A stretch of 64,000 nucleotides of DNA, taken from NCBI GenBank assembly GCA_943846785.1, contig OX044367.1, positions 1,054,001 through 1,118,000 on the forward strand, read 5' to 3'. The notes below the pieces were generated by a model. That model saw only the letters and a program-made list of their open reading frames with translations. It had not been told where the DNA came from and did no database searches. Both the position numbers and the translations under genes were made by a program. Positions 25,269 through 33,319 of this stretch are shown here, piece after piece (positions within the stretch are counted from its first letter, which is position 1; the number at the start of each line of letters is the position of its first letter). This DNA is from SCGC-AAA076-P13 sp905478035 (GTDB taxonomy: Bacteria > Pseudomonadota > Gammaproteobacteria > Magnimaribacterales > D2472).

Positions 25269-27020
25269 ATGGATTCAAAAAAAATTGGAATAACTGATGT
25301 GGTGTTGCGTGACGCTCATCAATCCCTTCTTGCAACAAGATTAAGGTACGAGGATATGGAAAAAATTCTTCATGATATGGATCAAGTTGGTTATTGGTCT
25401 GTTGAATCATGGGGCGGAGCTATTTTTGACTCATGTATAAGGTATTTAGGTGAAGATCCATGGGAAAGAATAAGAAAAATTAAATCTAATATGCCTAATA
25501 CACCTCAACAAATGCTCTTGAGAGGTCAAAACTTATTAGGTTATAAACACTATGCAGATGATGTTGTCTTTAAGTTTGTTGAAAAGGCTAAACTAAATGG
25601 GGTTGATGTTTTTAGGGTATTTGATGCATTAAATGATCCAAGAAATATGGAAACAGCATTGAAGGCAGTTATACAAAATGATGGTCATGCTCAAGGAACT
25701 ATATCTTATACAACAAGTCCTGTTCATAATCTTCAGACATGGATTGATTTATCTTTAAGATTGCAAGATTTTGGATGCCATTCTATTGCTATTAAAGATA
25801 TGGCTGGTCTCTTAGATCCATATATAGGCTTTGAACTGGTTTCAAAACTTAAAGAGGAAATTGACATTCCTCTTCATCTCCATAGTCATGCAACTACAGG
25901 AATGTCTACTACTACTGCAATAAAATGCATAGAAGCTGGATTAGATAATGTAGATACATCAATATCGTCAATGAGCATGACATATGGTCATTCAGCAACA
26001 GAGACGCTTGTAGGTATCTTGCAAGATACTAAATATGATACAAATATTAGGTTAGATTCTCTTGTTTCTATAGCTACACACTTTAGAAAAGTAAGAAAAA
26101 AGTATGCTGAATATGAAGGATCTTTAAGAGGTGTTGATGCAAGAATAATAAGCTCTCAAGTTCCAGGAGGTATGCTCACAAATCTTGAAAATCAATTGAA
26201 AGAACAGAATGCTATAGAAAAATTTGATGAAGTAATAGATGAAATTCCAAATGTAAGAGCAGACCTAGGCTTTATTCCATTAGTCACTCCGACTTCCCAG
26301 ATCGTTGGAACACAAGCGGTTATAAACATTCTTAGTGACAAAAGATATAAAACTGTAACAAAAGAAACTGCAGCTCTGTTAAAAGGCGAATATGGCGCAA
26401 CTCCAGCACCTGTAGACCATGATCTTCAATCTACTATCTTAGATGGAAATAAAGCAGTTACATGTCGTCCTGCAGATCTATTAGGAAATAATGAATTTGA
26501 TGAAACTAAAGAGTCATTTATAAAAATAATAAATGATAAAAATCTATCAATTGAACAAAGTGAAGAAAACATTCTTACATATGCCCTTTTTCCTGAAGTA
26601 GGAATAAAGTTTTTTGAAAATATTGATAACTCAGATTTTTTTGAAAAAGCACCATTAGATTTTTCTAATTCAGAAGGTGACATATATAAAGTATCTATTG
26701 AGGATAAAAATTACTTTGTAAAGTATTCAAAAGCTTCAGATCCAGAGATATTAAACCAAAATACTGACATCAAAAAAAATAATAATGATATTAATATAAG
26801 TTCAAGTGGTGAGGTGATAACAGCACCTCTAAGTGGCAACATTTTTTCAATTATTAAAAGAGATGGTGATAATATTCAAGAAGATGATACTGTCATTGTG
26901 CTTGAGGCTATGAAAATGGAAACCACTATCAAAACCCCTCTAAATGGAGTTATTAAAAAAGTCTTTGTAAAGAATGGTGATAAGGTGAATGTAGGTGATC
27001 CATTATTTGAGGTGATTTAA
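25269..27020 (+). CDS. oadA: oxaloacetate decarboxylase alpha subunit (biotin carboxyltransferase)
   Basis: A 583-residue protein. The N-terminal HMGL-like carboxyltransferase barrel has VVLRDAHQSLLATR and the zinc-binding HLHSHATTG. A PYC/OAD-conserved middle region follows, then a linker rich in Asn/Asp/Ile and a C-terminal biotinyl domain with EAMKMETT (biotinyl Lys549). In the OadGAB complex it transfers CO2 from oxaloacetate to biotin before decarboxylation on OadB drives sodium export. Gene order G-A-B with 2-3 base gaps is classical. Urea or pyruvate carboxylase roles are unlikely given the neighbours. Confidence 0.94.
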   Translation: MDSKKIGITDVVLRDAHQSLLATRLRYEDMEKILHDMDQVGYWSVESWGGAIFDSCIRYLGEDPWERIRKIKSNMPNTPQQMLLRGQNLLGYKHYADDVVFKFVEKAKLNGVDVFRVFDALNDPRNMETALKAVIQNDGHAQGTISYTTSPVHNLQTWIDLSLRLQDFGCHSIAIKDMAGLLDPYIGFELVSKLKEEIDIPLHLHSHATTGMSTTTAIKCIEAGLDNVDTSISSMSMTYGHSATETLVGILQDTKYDTNIRLDSLVSIATHFRKVRKKYAEYEGSLRGVDARIISSQVPGGMLTNLENQLKEQNAIEKFDEVIDEIPNVRADLGFIPLVTPTSQIVGTQAVINILSDKRYKTVTKETAALLKGEYGATPAPVDHDLQSTILDGNKAVTCRPADLLGNNEFDETKESFIKIINDKNLSIEQSEENILTYALFPEVGIKFFENIDNSDFFEKAPLDFSNSEGDIYKVSIEDKNYFVKYSKASDPEILNQNTDIKKNNNDINISSSGEVITAPLSGNIFSIIKRDGDNIQEDDTVIVLEAMKMETTIKTPLNGVIKKVFVKNGDKVNVGDPLFEVI

Positions 27021-27022
27021 TA

Positions 27023-28309
27023 ATGAGTTTTTTCAATTTTATAAGCACACTAGGTATATTTAGTCTAACCATTAATCAATCTATAATGATATTGGTTGGT
27101 TTACTTCTATTATATTTAGCAATAAATAAGAAATTTGAACCATTACTTCTTCTCCCAATTGGCTTTGGTGCCATTCTTACAAACATTCCTGAGATTGGGT
27201 TGTCACTAAGTCCTATTGAAAAATTAATATATGCTAATAATTTAGATCATATAAATATTGTTTTAGAAAAGTTTTTTTCCTTAGATCAGAGTTTGTCTAA
27301 AGTTTTAAAAGATGTTTCGTATACAGATATGATTGCAATAAACAACCAAGCACAGGATTTGGGATATAAGCCTGGTATTCTCTTCACATTTTACGAAGTT
27401 GCTATTGGATCTGGGATAGCTCCACTACTAATTTTTATGGGTGTTGGCGCCATGACAGACTTTGGCCCCCTTCTGGCTAACCCAAAGACATTAATACTTG
27501 GGGCTGCTGCACAATTCGGTATCTTTGCAACAGTTATGGGTGCACTTGCTTTAGATTATTTTGGAATAATAGAGTTTACTCTTAAACAGGCAGCTGCCAC
27601 AGGAATTATTGGCGGTGCTGATGGACCTACTGCTATTTATGTCTCTTCAATTCTTGCACCAGAACTACTTGGTGCAATTGCTGTTGCAGCATATTCATAT
27701 ATGGCGCTTGTTCCTCTTATTCAGCCTCCAATAATGAAAGCCTTGACAACAAAAAAGGAAAAAGAAATTGCAATGGTTCAATTAAGAGTTGTTTCGCAAT
27801 CTGAAAAAATAGTATTTCCAATTATTTTACTACTGCTTGTTGGACTCTTGCTTCCTAGCGCATCTCCATTATTAGGAATGCTCTGTCTAGGAAACCTTAT
27901 GAAAGAATCATTAGTTGTTGATAGACTAAGTGATGTTGCTCAAAATTCATTAATAAATATAGTAACTATATTTCTTGGTCTAGCCGTTGGATCAAAGCTG
28001 GCGGCTGATAAATTTCTTACACCCGAAACACTAGGGATTCTTATTCTAGGAATGATTGCTTTTGCAATCGGTACAGCTTCTGGAGTTTTGGTTGCTAAGC
28101 TTATGAATATATTTAGTAAAGATAAGATAAATCCATTGATTGGAGCAGCTGGAGTTTCAGCGGTACCTATGGCTGCTAGAGTTGTTAATAAAGTAGGTTT
28201 AGAATATAACTCACAAAATCATTTACTTATGCATGCAATGGGTCCAAATATTGCAGGCGTTATTGGATCTGCTGTTGCTGCTGGTGTGATGATTAAATTC
28301 TTAGGATAA
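27023..28309 (+). CDS. oadB: oxaloacetate decarboxylase beta subunit, sodium pump
   Basis: A 428-residue integral membrane protein with about ten helices and the conserved GGADGPTAIYVSS segment of OadB. It decarboxylates carboxybiotin and exports sodium ions. It follows oadA by 2 bases and ends before a bidirectional terminator. In this window sodium is also used by an SSS symporter and a DASS symporter, so the pump fits a sodium-based economy. Confidence 0.94.
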   Translation: MSFFNFISTLGIFSLTINQSIMILVGLLLLYLAINKKFEPLLLLPIGFGAILTNIPEIGLSLSPIEKLIYANNLDHINIVLEKFFSLDQSLSKVLKDVSYTDMIAINNQAQDLGYKPGILFTFYEVAIGSGIAPLLIFMGVGAMTDFGPLLANPKTLILGAAAQFGIFATVMGALALDYFGIIEFTLKQAAATGIIGGADGPTAIYVSSILAPELLGAIAVAAYSYMALVPLIQPPIMKALTTKKEKEIAMVQLRVVSQSEKIVFPIILLLLVGLLLPSASPLLGMLCLGNLMKESLVVDRLSDVAQNSLINIVTIFLGLAVGSKLAADKFLTPETLGILILGMIAFAIGTASGVLVAKLMNIFSKDKINPLIGAAGVSAVPMAARVVNKVGLEYNSQNHLLMHAMGPNIAGVIGSAVAAGVMIKFLG

Positions 28310-28320
28310 AACTCCAGACG

Positions 28321-28350
28321 AAAAAAAACAGAGGCTAGCTCTGTCTTTTT
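28321..28350. terminator. bidirectional rho-independent terminator
   Basis: A six-base stem ACAGAG/CTCTGT with a five-base loop has a T run on both strands: an A8 tract on the left that becomes U8 for minus transcripts, and CTTTTT on the right for plus transcripts. It ends oadGAB from one side and the candidate small RNA from the other. Confidence 0.8.
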
Positions 28351-28541
28351 AGTTCGAGATCCTTAGGGGTCTAAAGTGAGATTTTCTTTAGCTCCTTGAT
28401 TTCTTTCTCTTGAAATCTTGGTGGGTTTATAAGCTCTTTTTTATCGTCGACTCTTACAAACGCTTTCACCCTATGGGCTCTTCCTCTTTGATTCTCCCTA
28501 CTTCCCGTCTGCAGTTGATCGTTAGTCGGAATCAAGTTGGT
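28322..28541 (-). ncRNA. candidate structured small RNA of about 220 nt, family unknown
   Basis: No protein frame fits this stretch. On the minus strand it begins just after a TTGACA promoter and ends at a rho-independent terminator. It contains several clean hairpins: GTTTGTAAG/CTTATAAAC (28453-28461 with 28425-28433), GATTTC/GAAATC (28412-28417 with 28398-28403) and CTAAAG/CTTTAG (28371-28376 with 28386-28391). TTGATTC also pairs with GAATCAA near the 5' end. Five or more GGA motifs are present, a feature of CsrA-sequestering RNAs. Length is close to 6S RNA, but I could not match 6S, RNase P, tmRNA or 4.5S signatures. Function is unassigned. Confidence 0.6.
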
Positions 28542-28547
28542 CTAGTT

Positions 28548-28575
28548 AATATACGCTTCTGAATTTTATTGTCAA
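28548..28575 (-). promoter_or_regulatory. promoter of the candidate small RNA
   Basis: A perfect -35 TTGACA (28570-28575) and a -10-like TATATT (28548-28553) at 16-base spacing; the overlapping TATTAA gives 18. It is the best sigma-70 -35 seen in this part of the window and lies in the 285-base gap after the PhzF-family gene. Confidence 0.65.
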
Positions 28576-28594
28576 CACCTAAAATGAAAAAAGA

Positions 28595-29377
28595 TTAAAT
28601 AAATATCTCGCCCTTCATATATAAAACTGAATTGCCTCCAATAAGAACTCTCTCACTCTTATGTTCACAATATAAAATACCACCGCGTTGCGATAATTGT
28701 TTAGCAATTAGCTTAGTCTTATTTAATTTTTTGCTCCAATATGGAATTAAAGTCGTATGAGCTGAACCAGTAACAGGGTCCTCAATAACCCCAGTAGATG
28801 GGAAGAAGCACCTGGAAACAAAATCACAGTCCTCTCCTGGCGCAGTTGCAATAAGCCCCCTTTTATCAATTTTTTTTATAGCTTCAATATTTAGATTCAA
28901 ATTTTTAATATCTGATTCAGATTTAAATATAGCCAATAGATCATCTCTACCTTCATAGAGATCTATTGGAAATAATCCTAAGGAATTGAATACTTCATCA
29001 TGCTTACTTGATGAGATAAGCTTATCCGTTGGAAAATCTAAAAAAAGGGCTTGCTCTTCTTTAAATACCTTAAGAGCGCCATTTTTTTTTGAATGCACCT
29101 CAAAAATATGTGCATCCTTATTTATATAGTTAAAAAATACATGTGCAGAGGCTAGTGTTGCATGACCACATAAATCAATCTCACACTCTGGTGCAAACCA
29201 TCTTATAAAATATTTATTATCTCTAAAATTAATAAACGCAGTTTCAGAAAGATTATTCTCAGCAGCAATATTCTGCATTACTTTTCGATTATTAAGATCT
29301 GAGAAAATTACTGCTGCCGGATTCCCAGAAAACAAGGAATTTGAAAATGCATCAACATAATAAATAGGTAATCTCAT
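28595..29377 (-). CDS. PhzF-family isomerase/epimerase-like protein
   Basis: A 260-residue protein of the PhzF/diaminopimelate-epimerase fold. YYVDAFSNSLFSGNPAAVI at the N-terminus, NLSETAF with the catalytic Glu45, APECEIDLCGHATLASA, and the C-terminal DPVTGSAHTTL mark the family. Members catalyse proton shifts on small acids, but most, including YddE-like proteins, have no known substrate. It follows a VOC protein by 19 bases and is probably the last gene of that transcript. Confidence 0.88.
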   Translation of the reverse strand: MRLPIYYVDAFSNSLFSGNPAAVIFSDLNNRKVMQNIAAENNLSETAFINFRDNKYFIRWFAPECEIDLCGHATLASAHVFFNYINKDAHIFEVHSKKNGALKVFKEEQALFLDFPTDKLISSSKHDEVFNSLGLFPIDLYEGRDDLLAIFKSESDIKNLNLNIEAIKKIDKRGLIATAPGEDCDFVSRCFFPSTGVIEDPVTGSAHTTLIPYWSKKLNKTKLIAKQLSQRGGILYCEHKSERVLIGGNSVLYMKGEIFI

Positions 29378-29396
29378 GATGCTCTCATAGAGAATA

Positions 29397-29789
29397 CTAC
29401 TTCAAATTAATCATTGTGCATATTTTATTGCCTGATGGATCTCTTAAATAAGCTAGATATGCCTTCATTCCACCAGCTTCTCTAACTCCAGGAGGATCTT
29501 CACAAGTAACTCCACCATTTTCTTCACCTGCTTTATGCCATGCATCACATGTTTCTGTATCCGCAGCCTTAAATCCAATAGTTGCACCATTTCCATGAGA
29601 TGCATCATTTCCATCTAATGGCTCAGTGATCATAAATGTACTACCATCTAAGAAATACATATATCTAACTACACCATTATGTCCAATGTGTTGATATCCT
29701 GGCTTGGCTCCTAAGACTCCAAGGGTTGCGTCGTAAAACTTTTTAGACGCCTCTATATCAGTTGCTCCTACCATGATGTGATTAAACAT
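29397..29789 (-). CDS. VOC superfamily (glyoxalase/bleomycin-resistance-like) protein
   Basis: A 130-residue single-domain protein with the paired beta-alpha-beta-beta-beta modules of the vicinal oxygen chelate fold: FNHIMVGATDIEASKKFYDATL at the start and AYLRDPSGNKICTM at the end. The latter carries the usual metal-ligand region, although here no clear glutamate follows. Substrate unknown; similar proteins are often annotated as glyoxalases without proof. Probably co-transcribed with the PhzF-family gene. Confidence 0.85.
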   Translation of the reverse strand: MFNHIMVGATDIEASKKFYDATLGVLGAKPGYQHIGHNGVVRYMYFLDGSTFMITEPLDGNDASHGNGATIGFKAADTETCDAWHKAGEENGGVTCEDPPGVREAGGMKAYLAYLRDPSGNKICTMINLK

Positions 29790-29849
29790 AATTTGCTCCT
29801 TTGTTTAAAATTAAAAATTTACACTATTAGTGTAACTACAAAATGAATA

Positions 29850-30878
29850 CTATTCTAGGCGAATAACTTCGCCTGGAATAAGAGTGCTAAAGTTATTTAA
29901 ATTTGATTTTTGCAAAGCTTTTTGAAGCCTGATTTTTGGTTCTATTGTATCTTCATCAGTAAGTGTAAAAGTCGCCCAATGCATGCCAAAACTATATTCG
30001 GATTCTAGATCGATCATAATTTTAATAGCATCTTCTGGATTAACATGACTTGCTGCCATGAACCACTCAGGCTCATATGCACCTATAGGAATAAAAGAAT
30101 ATTTAGGTGACCCTAATCTTTCTTTGGTAGTTATAAAATCTTTAGAATACCCTGTATCACCTGCGTGAAATATAGAATAGTCAGAATTTTTAATATACCA
30201 ACCGCCCCATAAGCTTTTATTTTTATCAAAAAGTCCTCTTCGTGACCAATGCTGAACTGGTGTAAATATAAAAGCAGTATTATTTATATTAAAAGTTTCC
30301 CACCATTCGAATTCATAAACATTTTTAATATTCTTTTTATCAAAAATACTCTTATCACCCTTTGGAATTAAGAAAATAATTTTGGAATTTAATTCATATA
30401 AACGTTTTAGAGACCTTATATCTAAATGATCGTAATGGTTATGACTTACTGTTACAACATCAATTTTAGGTAAGTCTTTAATATTTATTGCAGGTGGAAT
30501 GAGCCTCTTTGGACCAAAGTTCTTAAATGGTGATGCTCTTTCAGAGAAAATAGGATCTGTTAAAATTGTAAGTCCATTCTTTTTAATTAAGAAGGTTGAA
30601 TGGCCAATCCAAATTGAGTAATTATCATCACTCTTAAAATCTATATTTTTCCACTCAGAAGATAGATCTATGGATGTTGTGATGGATTCCCTTTGATTTC
30701 TTTGCCATTTTAAAAGTTCAGAAAAGGATTTATCTATTGCAACTCCATTTGTATTTTTATATTCAGCCATAGCACATAACGGCGCTATTAGTCCTACGAA
30801 AACAAACAGTCTAAGTGCAAGGTTGATTTGATTATGATGCAAGAGCTTCTTTAACAGCCTCGTGAACCACATTACCAT
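29850..30878 (-). CDS. metallo-beta-lactamase-fold hydrolase, NAPE-PLD/UlaG-like
   Basis: A protein of up to 342 residues with a probable N-terminal signal or anchor helix (about 20-38). The zinc motif HNHYDHLD (His146, His148, Asp150, His151) is followed by AGDTGY and by GAYEPEWFM...HVNPEDA and HWATFTLTDE, the pattern of N-acyl-phosphatidylethanolamine phospholipase D-like hydrolases. The start is uncertain: the ATG at 30878 overlaps the ald stop by 47 bases without a clear Shine-Dalgarno, and starts at 30872 or at a TTG nearer the signal helix are possible. The physiological substrate is unknown; a periplasmic lipid or phosphodiester is a guess. Confidence 0.85.
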   Translation of the reverse strand: MVMWFTRLLKKLLHHNQINLALRLFVFVGLIAPLCAMAEYKNTNGVAIDKSFSELLKWQRNQRESITTSIDLSSEWKNIDFKSDDNYSIWIGHSTFLIKKNGLTILTDPIFSERASPFKNFGPKRLIPPAINIKDLPKIDVVTVSHNHYDHLDIRSLKRLYELNSKIIFLIPKGDKSIFDKKNIKNVYEFEWWETFNINNTAFIFTPVQHWSRRGLFDKNKSLWGGWYIKNSDYSIFHAGDTGYSKDFITTKERLGSPKYSFIPIGAYEPEWFMAASHVNPEDAIKIMIDLESEYSFGMHWATFTLTDEDTIEPKIRLQKALQKSNLNNFSTLIPGEVIRLE

Positions 30879-31920
30879 TTTTAAAATTTAGGCCATTAGC
30901 TAAATGATCGTTTTCATTAAGAGCAATATCTATACCTTTATTAGCTAGCTCAAGAACATAAGATAGAGTTGCCTTATTTAGAGCTTCTGTAGCAGTTAGT
31001 GGAACCGCCCCAGGCATATTAGTAACACAGTAATGTAAAACGCCATTGTGAAGATATGTTGGTTCATCATGAGTAGTAGGTCTGCTTGATTCAAAGCAAC
31101 CACCTTGATCTATAGATATATCTACCATTACAGCACCAGGTTTCATATTTTTTAGCATATTATTTTTAATAACCTTGGGAGCCTTTTTACCAATTACATA
31201 AACTGCACCAATAACTAAATCAGAGTTTTTGATTGCTTGCTCAATTGTAGATTCTGTTGAGAGAATATATTCAATATTATGAGTGCCATGAGTATTCTTT
31301 AGTTCATTTAATCTTTTCTCTGATAAGTCTATAATTTTTAAATAGGCTTTATTTGAAATAGCTTTCTCAATGGCTTCGGTACCAGCAACCCCTGCTCCAA
31401 TGACTGTAACTACTCTAGGCTCAATATCATTAAATGCACCAATAAGAGTTCCCATGCCTTTGTTTGGTCTCAGAAGGTGATAAGAGCCAACAATGACACT
31501 TAATTGTCCTGCTATAGCGCTCATAGGAGCCAATAGAGGCATACTTCCATCTTCAGCAGTAACTGTCTCATAGGCAATGCCTGTAGCGCCTGTAGCAACT
31601 AATCCAGCTGCTTGTTCTGGCTCACCAGCTAAGTGTAAGTAAGTAAATAGAGTGTGTTTTTCATTTATATATTGAAACTCTTTTGGCATTGGTTCTTTAA
31701 CTTTTACAATTAAGGTTGTTGATTCAAAAACTTCTTTTGCAGAATTTAGTATTACAGCGCCAGAATTAAGATAATCATTGTCACTAAAACCTATTGCATC
31801 ACCAGCCATGGATTGAACATATACTTCATGCGAATGATCAACAAGAATTCTTACTGAAGCAGGTGTTAGTGACACCCTAAACTCATTATTTTTAATCTCT
31901 TTCGGAACACCAATTTTCAT
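30832..31920 (-). CDS. ald: alanine dehydrogenase
   Basis: A 362-residue enzyme that interconverts L-alanine with pyruvate and ammonia using NAD. N-terminal MKIGVPKEIKNNEFRV, the pyruvate-binding KVKEP (Lys75) and TYLHLA (His96), and the Rossmann motif VTVIGAGVAGTEA are present. Length fits Ald. It lies 57 bases downstream of tRNA-Ala on the same strand with no terminator between them. Depending on direction it links nitrogen assimilation to the pyruvate pool produced by the ED pathway. Confidence 0.95.
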   Translation of the reverse strand: MKIGVPKEIKNNEFRVSLTPASVRILVDHSHEVYVQSMAGDAIGFSDNDYLNSGAVILNSAKEVFESTTLIVKVKEPMPKEFQYINEKHTLFTYLHLAGEPEQAAGLVATGATGIAYETVTAEDGSMPLLAPMSAIAGQLSVIVGSYHLLRPNKGMGTLIGAFNDIEPRVVTVIGAGVAGTEAIEKAISNKAYLKIIDLSEKRLNELKNTHGTHNIEYILSTESTIEQAIKNSDLVIGAVYVIGKKAPKVIKNNMLKNMKPGAVMVDISIDQGGCFESSRPTTHDEPTYLHNGVLHYCVTNMPGAVPLTATEALNKATLSYVLELANKGIDIALNENDHLANGLNFKNGNVVHEAVKEALAS

Positions 31921-31977
31921 AAGTCTACTATATCAAAAATGAGCAAATAAAATGTAAAAAATGTACGCATTAATTAA

Positions 31978-32053
31978 TGGTGGAGCTAAACGGGATCGAA
32001 CCGTTGACCTCCTCGCTGCCAGCGAGGCGCTCTCCCAGCTGAGCTATAGCCCC
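31978..32053 (-). tRNA. tRNA-Ala (anticodon GGC)
   Basis: A 76-base cloverleaf on the minus strand starts GGGGCTATAGCTCAG and ends with an encoded CCA. The anticodon arm CCTCG/CGAGG encloses the loop CTGGCAG, giving anticodon GGC. The T arm GGTTCGATCC is intact. A TATAAT (forward 32071-32076) about 18 bases upstream is a plausible -10 element. Confidence 0.97.
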
Positions 32054-32238
32054 AAGTGCGTTATTATCTCATTATATGATTGGTATGAGTTATTTTTTTA
32101 CTTTATATTTCATAAAAATATTCATAACTTTAACCGTTACTTTAGATGCTAAAGCTATTTTTTTTTTAGCTAACTTAATTCTTAAATTTTTTATGAATAT
32201 ACTCATATTAATATCATATCATCTATAAAAAAATTGAG
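32054..32238. other. intergenic, AT-rich, upstream of tRNA-Ala
   Basis: Apart from the TATAAT at 32071-32076 that probably drives tRNA-Ala, and a weak hairpin around an AGCTA...TAGCT inverted repeat near 32152-32172, I see no gene or clear signal here. Confidence 0.5.
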
Positions 32239-32268
32239 AAAAAAAAAGAGGGCCTAAGCCCTCTTTTT
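32239..32268. terminator. rho-independent terminator after the first TonB-dependent receptor
   Basis: Stem AGAGGGC/GCCCTCT with loop CTAA, flanked by A and T tracts on both sides, so it can act in both directions. It lies about 20 bases past the receptor stop on the minus strand. Confidence 0.88.
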
Positions 32269-32288
32269 AAATCAATTAAGATTAGTTC

Positions 32289-32567
32289 TTATAGATCCCA
32301 AGTAAATCCAACAATAGTTTGCATTCCTAGATTAGAATGAATCTGTCTGTTGAAATCACCTGATGTGTTTAATGGTGGATCTTCTTTAGTAAGGTTTCTT
32401 ATCATTACTGAAAGTTCAAGACCATCAACACCAGGAACAGTATAAACACCTCTTAAGTTAACTTGACTGTATGAATCAACAGTTCCTTCCGGATTGTAAT
32501 TCGCATCAGTGTTATTAGCTAACTCATCAATGTAATCATACTGAATACTGAGGTATAACTCTGGCAT
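32289..32567 (-). CDS. TonB-dependent receptor, C-terminal fragment
   Basis: A 92-residue frame with the last barrel strands and the terminal GFTWDL. It is preceded by the third frameshift and has no ribosome-binding site of its own. Confidence 0.55.
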   Translation of the reverse strand: MPELYLSIQYDYIDELANNTDANYNPEGTVDSYSQVNLRGVYTVPGVDGLELSVMIRNLTKEDPPLNTSGDFNRQIHSNLGMQTIVGFTWDL

Positions 32568-32850
32568 AGTCTCTTAAAGCATGACCAACGTCAACTGAGT
32601 ATCTCATTTCAGGAACTGAAGTAAGACCTACATAGTTAACAACAGGACCATTAAAGAATGCTTCTGTTTCCCACTCATCCATAATTACTGTACTAAAGTT
32701 AACATCAAAATCACCAACTGCAGTTTCATATAAACCATTATATTTAAGGTCTATACCTGAAGTAGATGTTTGGTTACCGTTAATTGGGTTACGGAAACAC
32801 TGTTGTAAGTTAGCGTCTGCTTGACCATTAAGTCTTTCACAGATAAGCAC
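32536..32850 (-). CDS. TonB-dependent receptor, third fragment
   Basis: A 104-residue frame of barrel strands (GNQTSTSGIDLKYNGLYET...). It joins the previous frame after removal of one G near 32850 and the next after removal of one base near 32567. Confidence 0.55.
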   Translation of the reverse strand: MLICERLNGQADANLQQCFRNPINGNQTSTSGIDLKYNGLYETAVGDFDVNFSTVIMDEWETEAFFNGPVVNYVGLTSVPEMRYSVDVGHALRDYARVIPQYSV

Positions 32851-33319
32851 CTTGAGATGTTAACTGTGCAGAATAACTAGCTCCAAGAATAGATGCATCA
32901 ATAATATCCTGAACTGTAATAGTAGTTATAATTCCATCGATTTCAGTTGAGAACCAGTCTACAGCTACTGAATGGTTACCCATTGTGTAGATAGCACCAA
33001 TATTAGTTGATTCTGACTCTTCAGGTCCTAAATTAGGGTTAGCTGAAATATATGTATTAACCTGTTCACTAGGACAATCTGGTCTAGCAATACCTTGAGC
33101 AGCACATTTAACATAGTCAGTATGACTATCAGCACTGAATGTAGTATTAGCTGCTAGATCACCAAGACCTGGAGCACGGAAACCTGTTCCAACTGAAGCT
33201 CTAAGTGTTAGGCCGTCCATAACATCATATAAACCTTTAACAGTCCATGATGTATTTTTACCAAAGTCGCTGTAATCATCACTTCTTACTGCAACAGATA
33301 ATTCACCTCTACCATCCAT
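32837..33319 (-). CDS. TonB-dependent receptor, second fragment
   Basis: A 160-residue frame with the conserved barrel segment LRASVGTGFRAPGLGDLA. Adding one T near 33339 fuses it with the upstream frame as SFETKTSLMDGRGE. Confidence 0.58.
   Translation of the reverse strand: MDGRGELSVAVRSDDYSDFGKNTSWTVKGLYDVMDGLTLRASVGTGFRAPGLGDLAANTTFSADSHTDYVKCAAQGIARPDCPSEQVNTYISANPNLGPEESESTNIGAIYTMGNHSVAVDWFSTEIDGIITTITVQDIIDASILGASYSAQLTSQGAYL

Noticed and set aside
28310..28594. RNase P RNA, tmRNA or 4.5S RNA at this location
   Set aside because: A short AGGA...GCCCATAGGG stretch recalls RNase P, but the transcript is too short and the conserved P4 elements are absent. No tmRNA CCA end or SRP tetraloop region is seen.
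31961..32152. A 63-codon frame across tRNA-Ala
   Set aside because: It reads through the tRNA gene; its peptide is simply the translated reverse of the tRNA arms.
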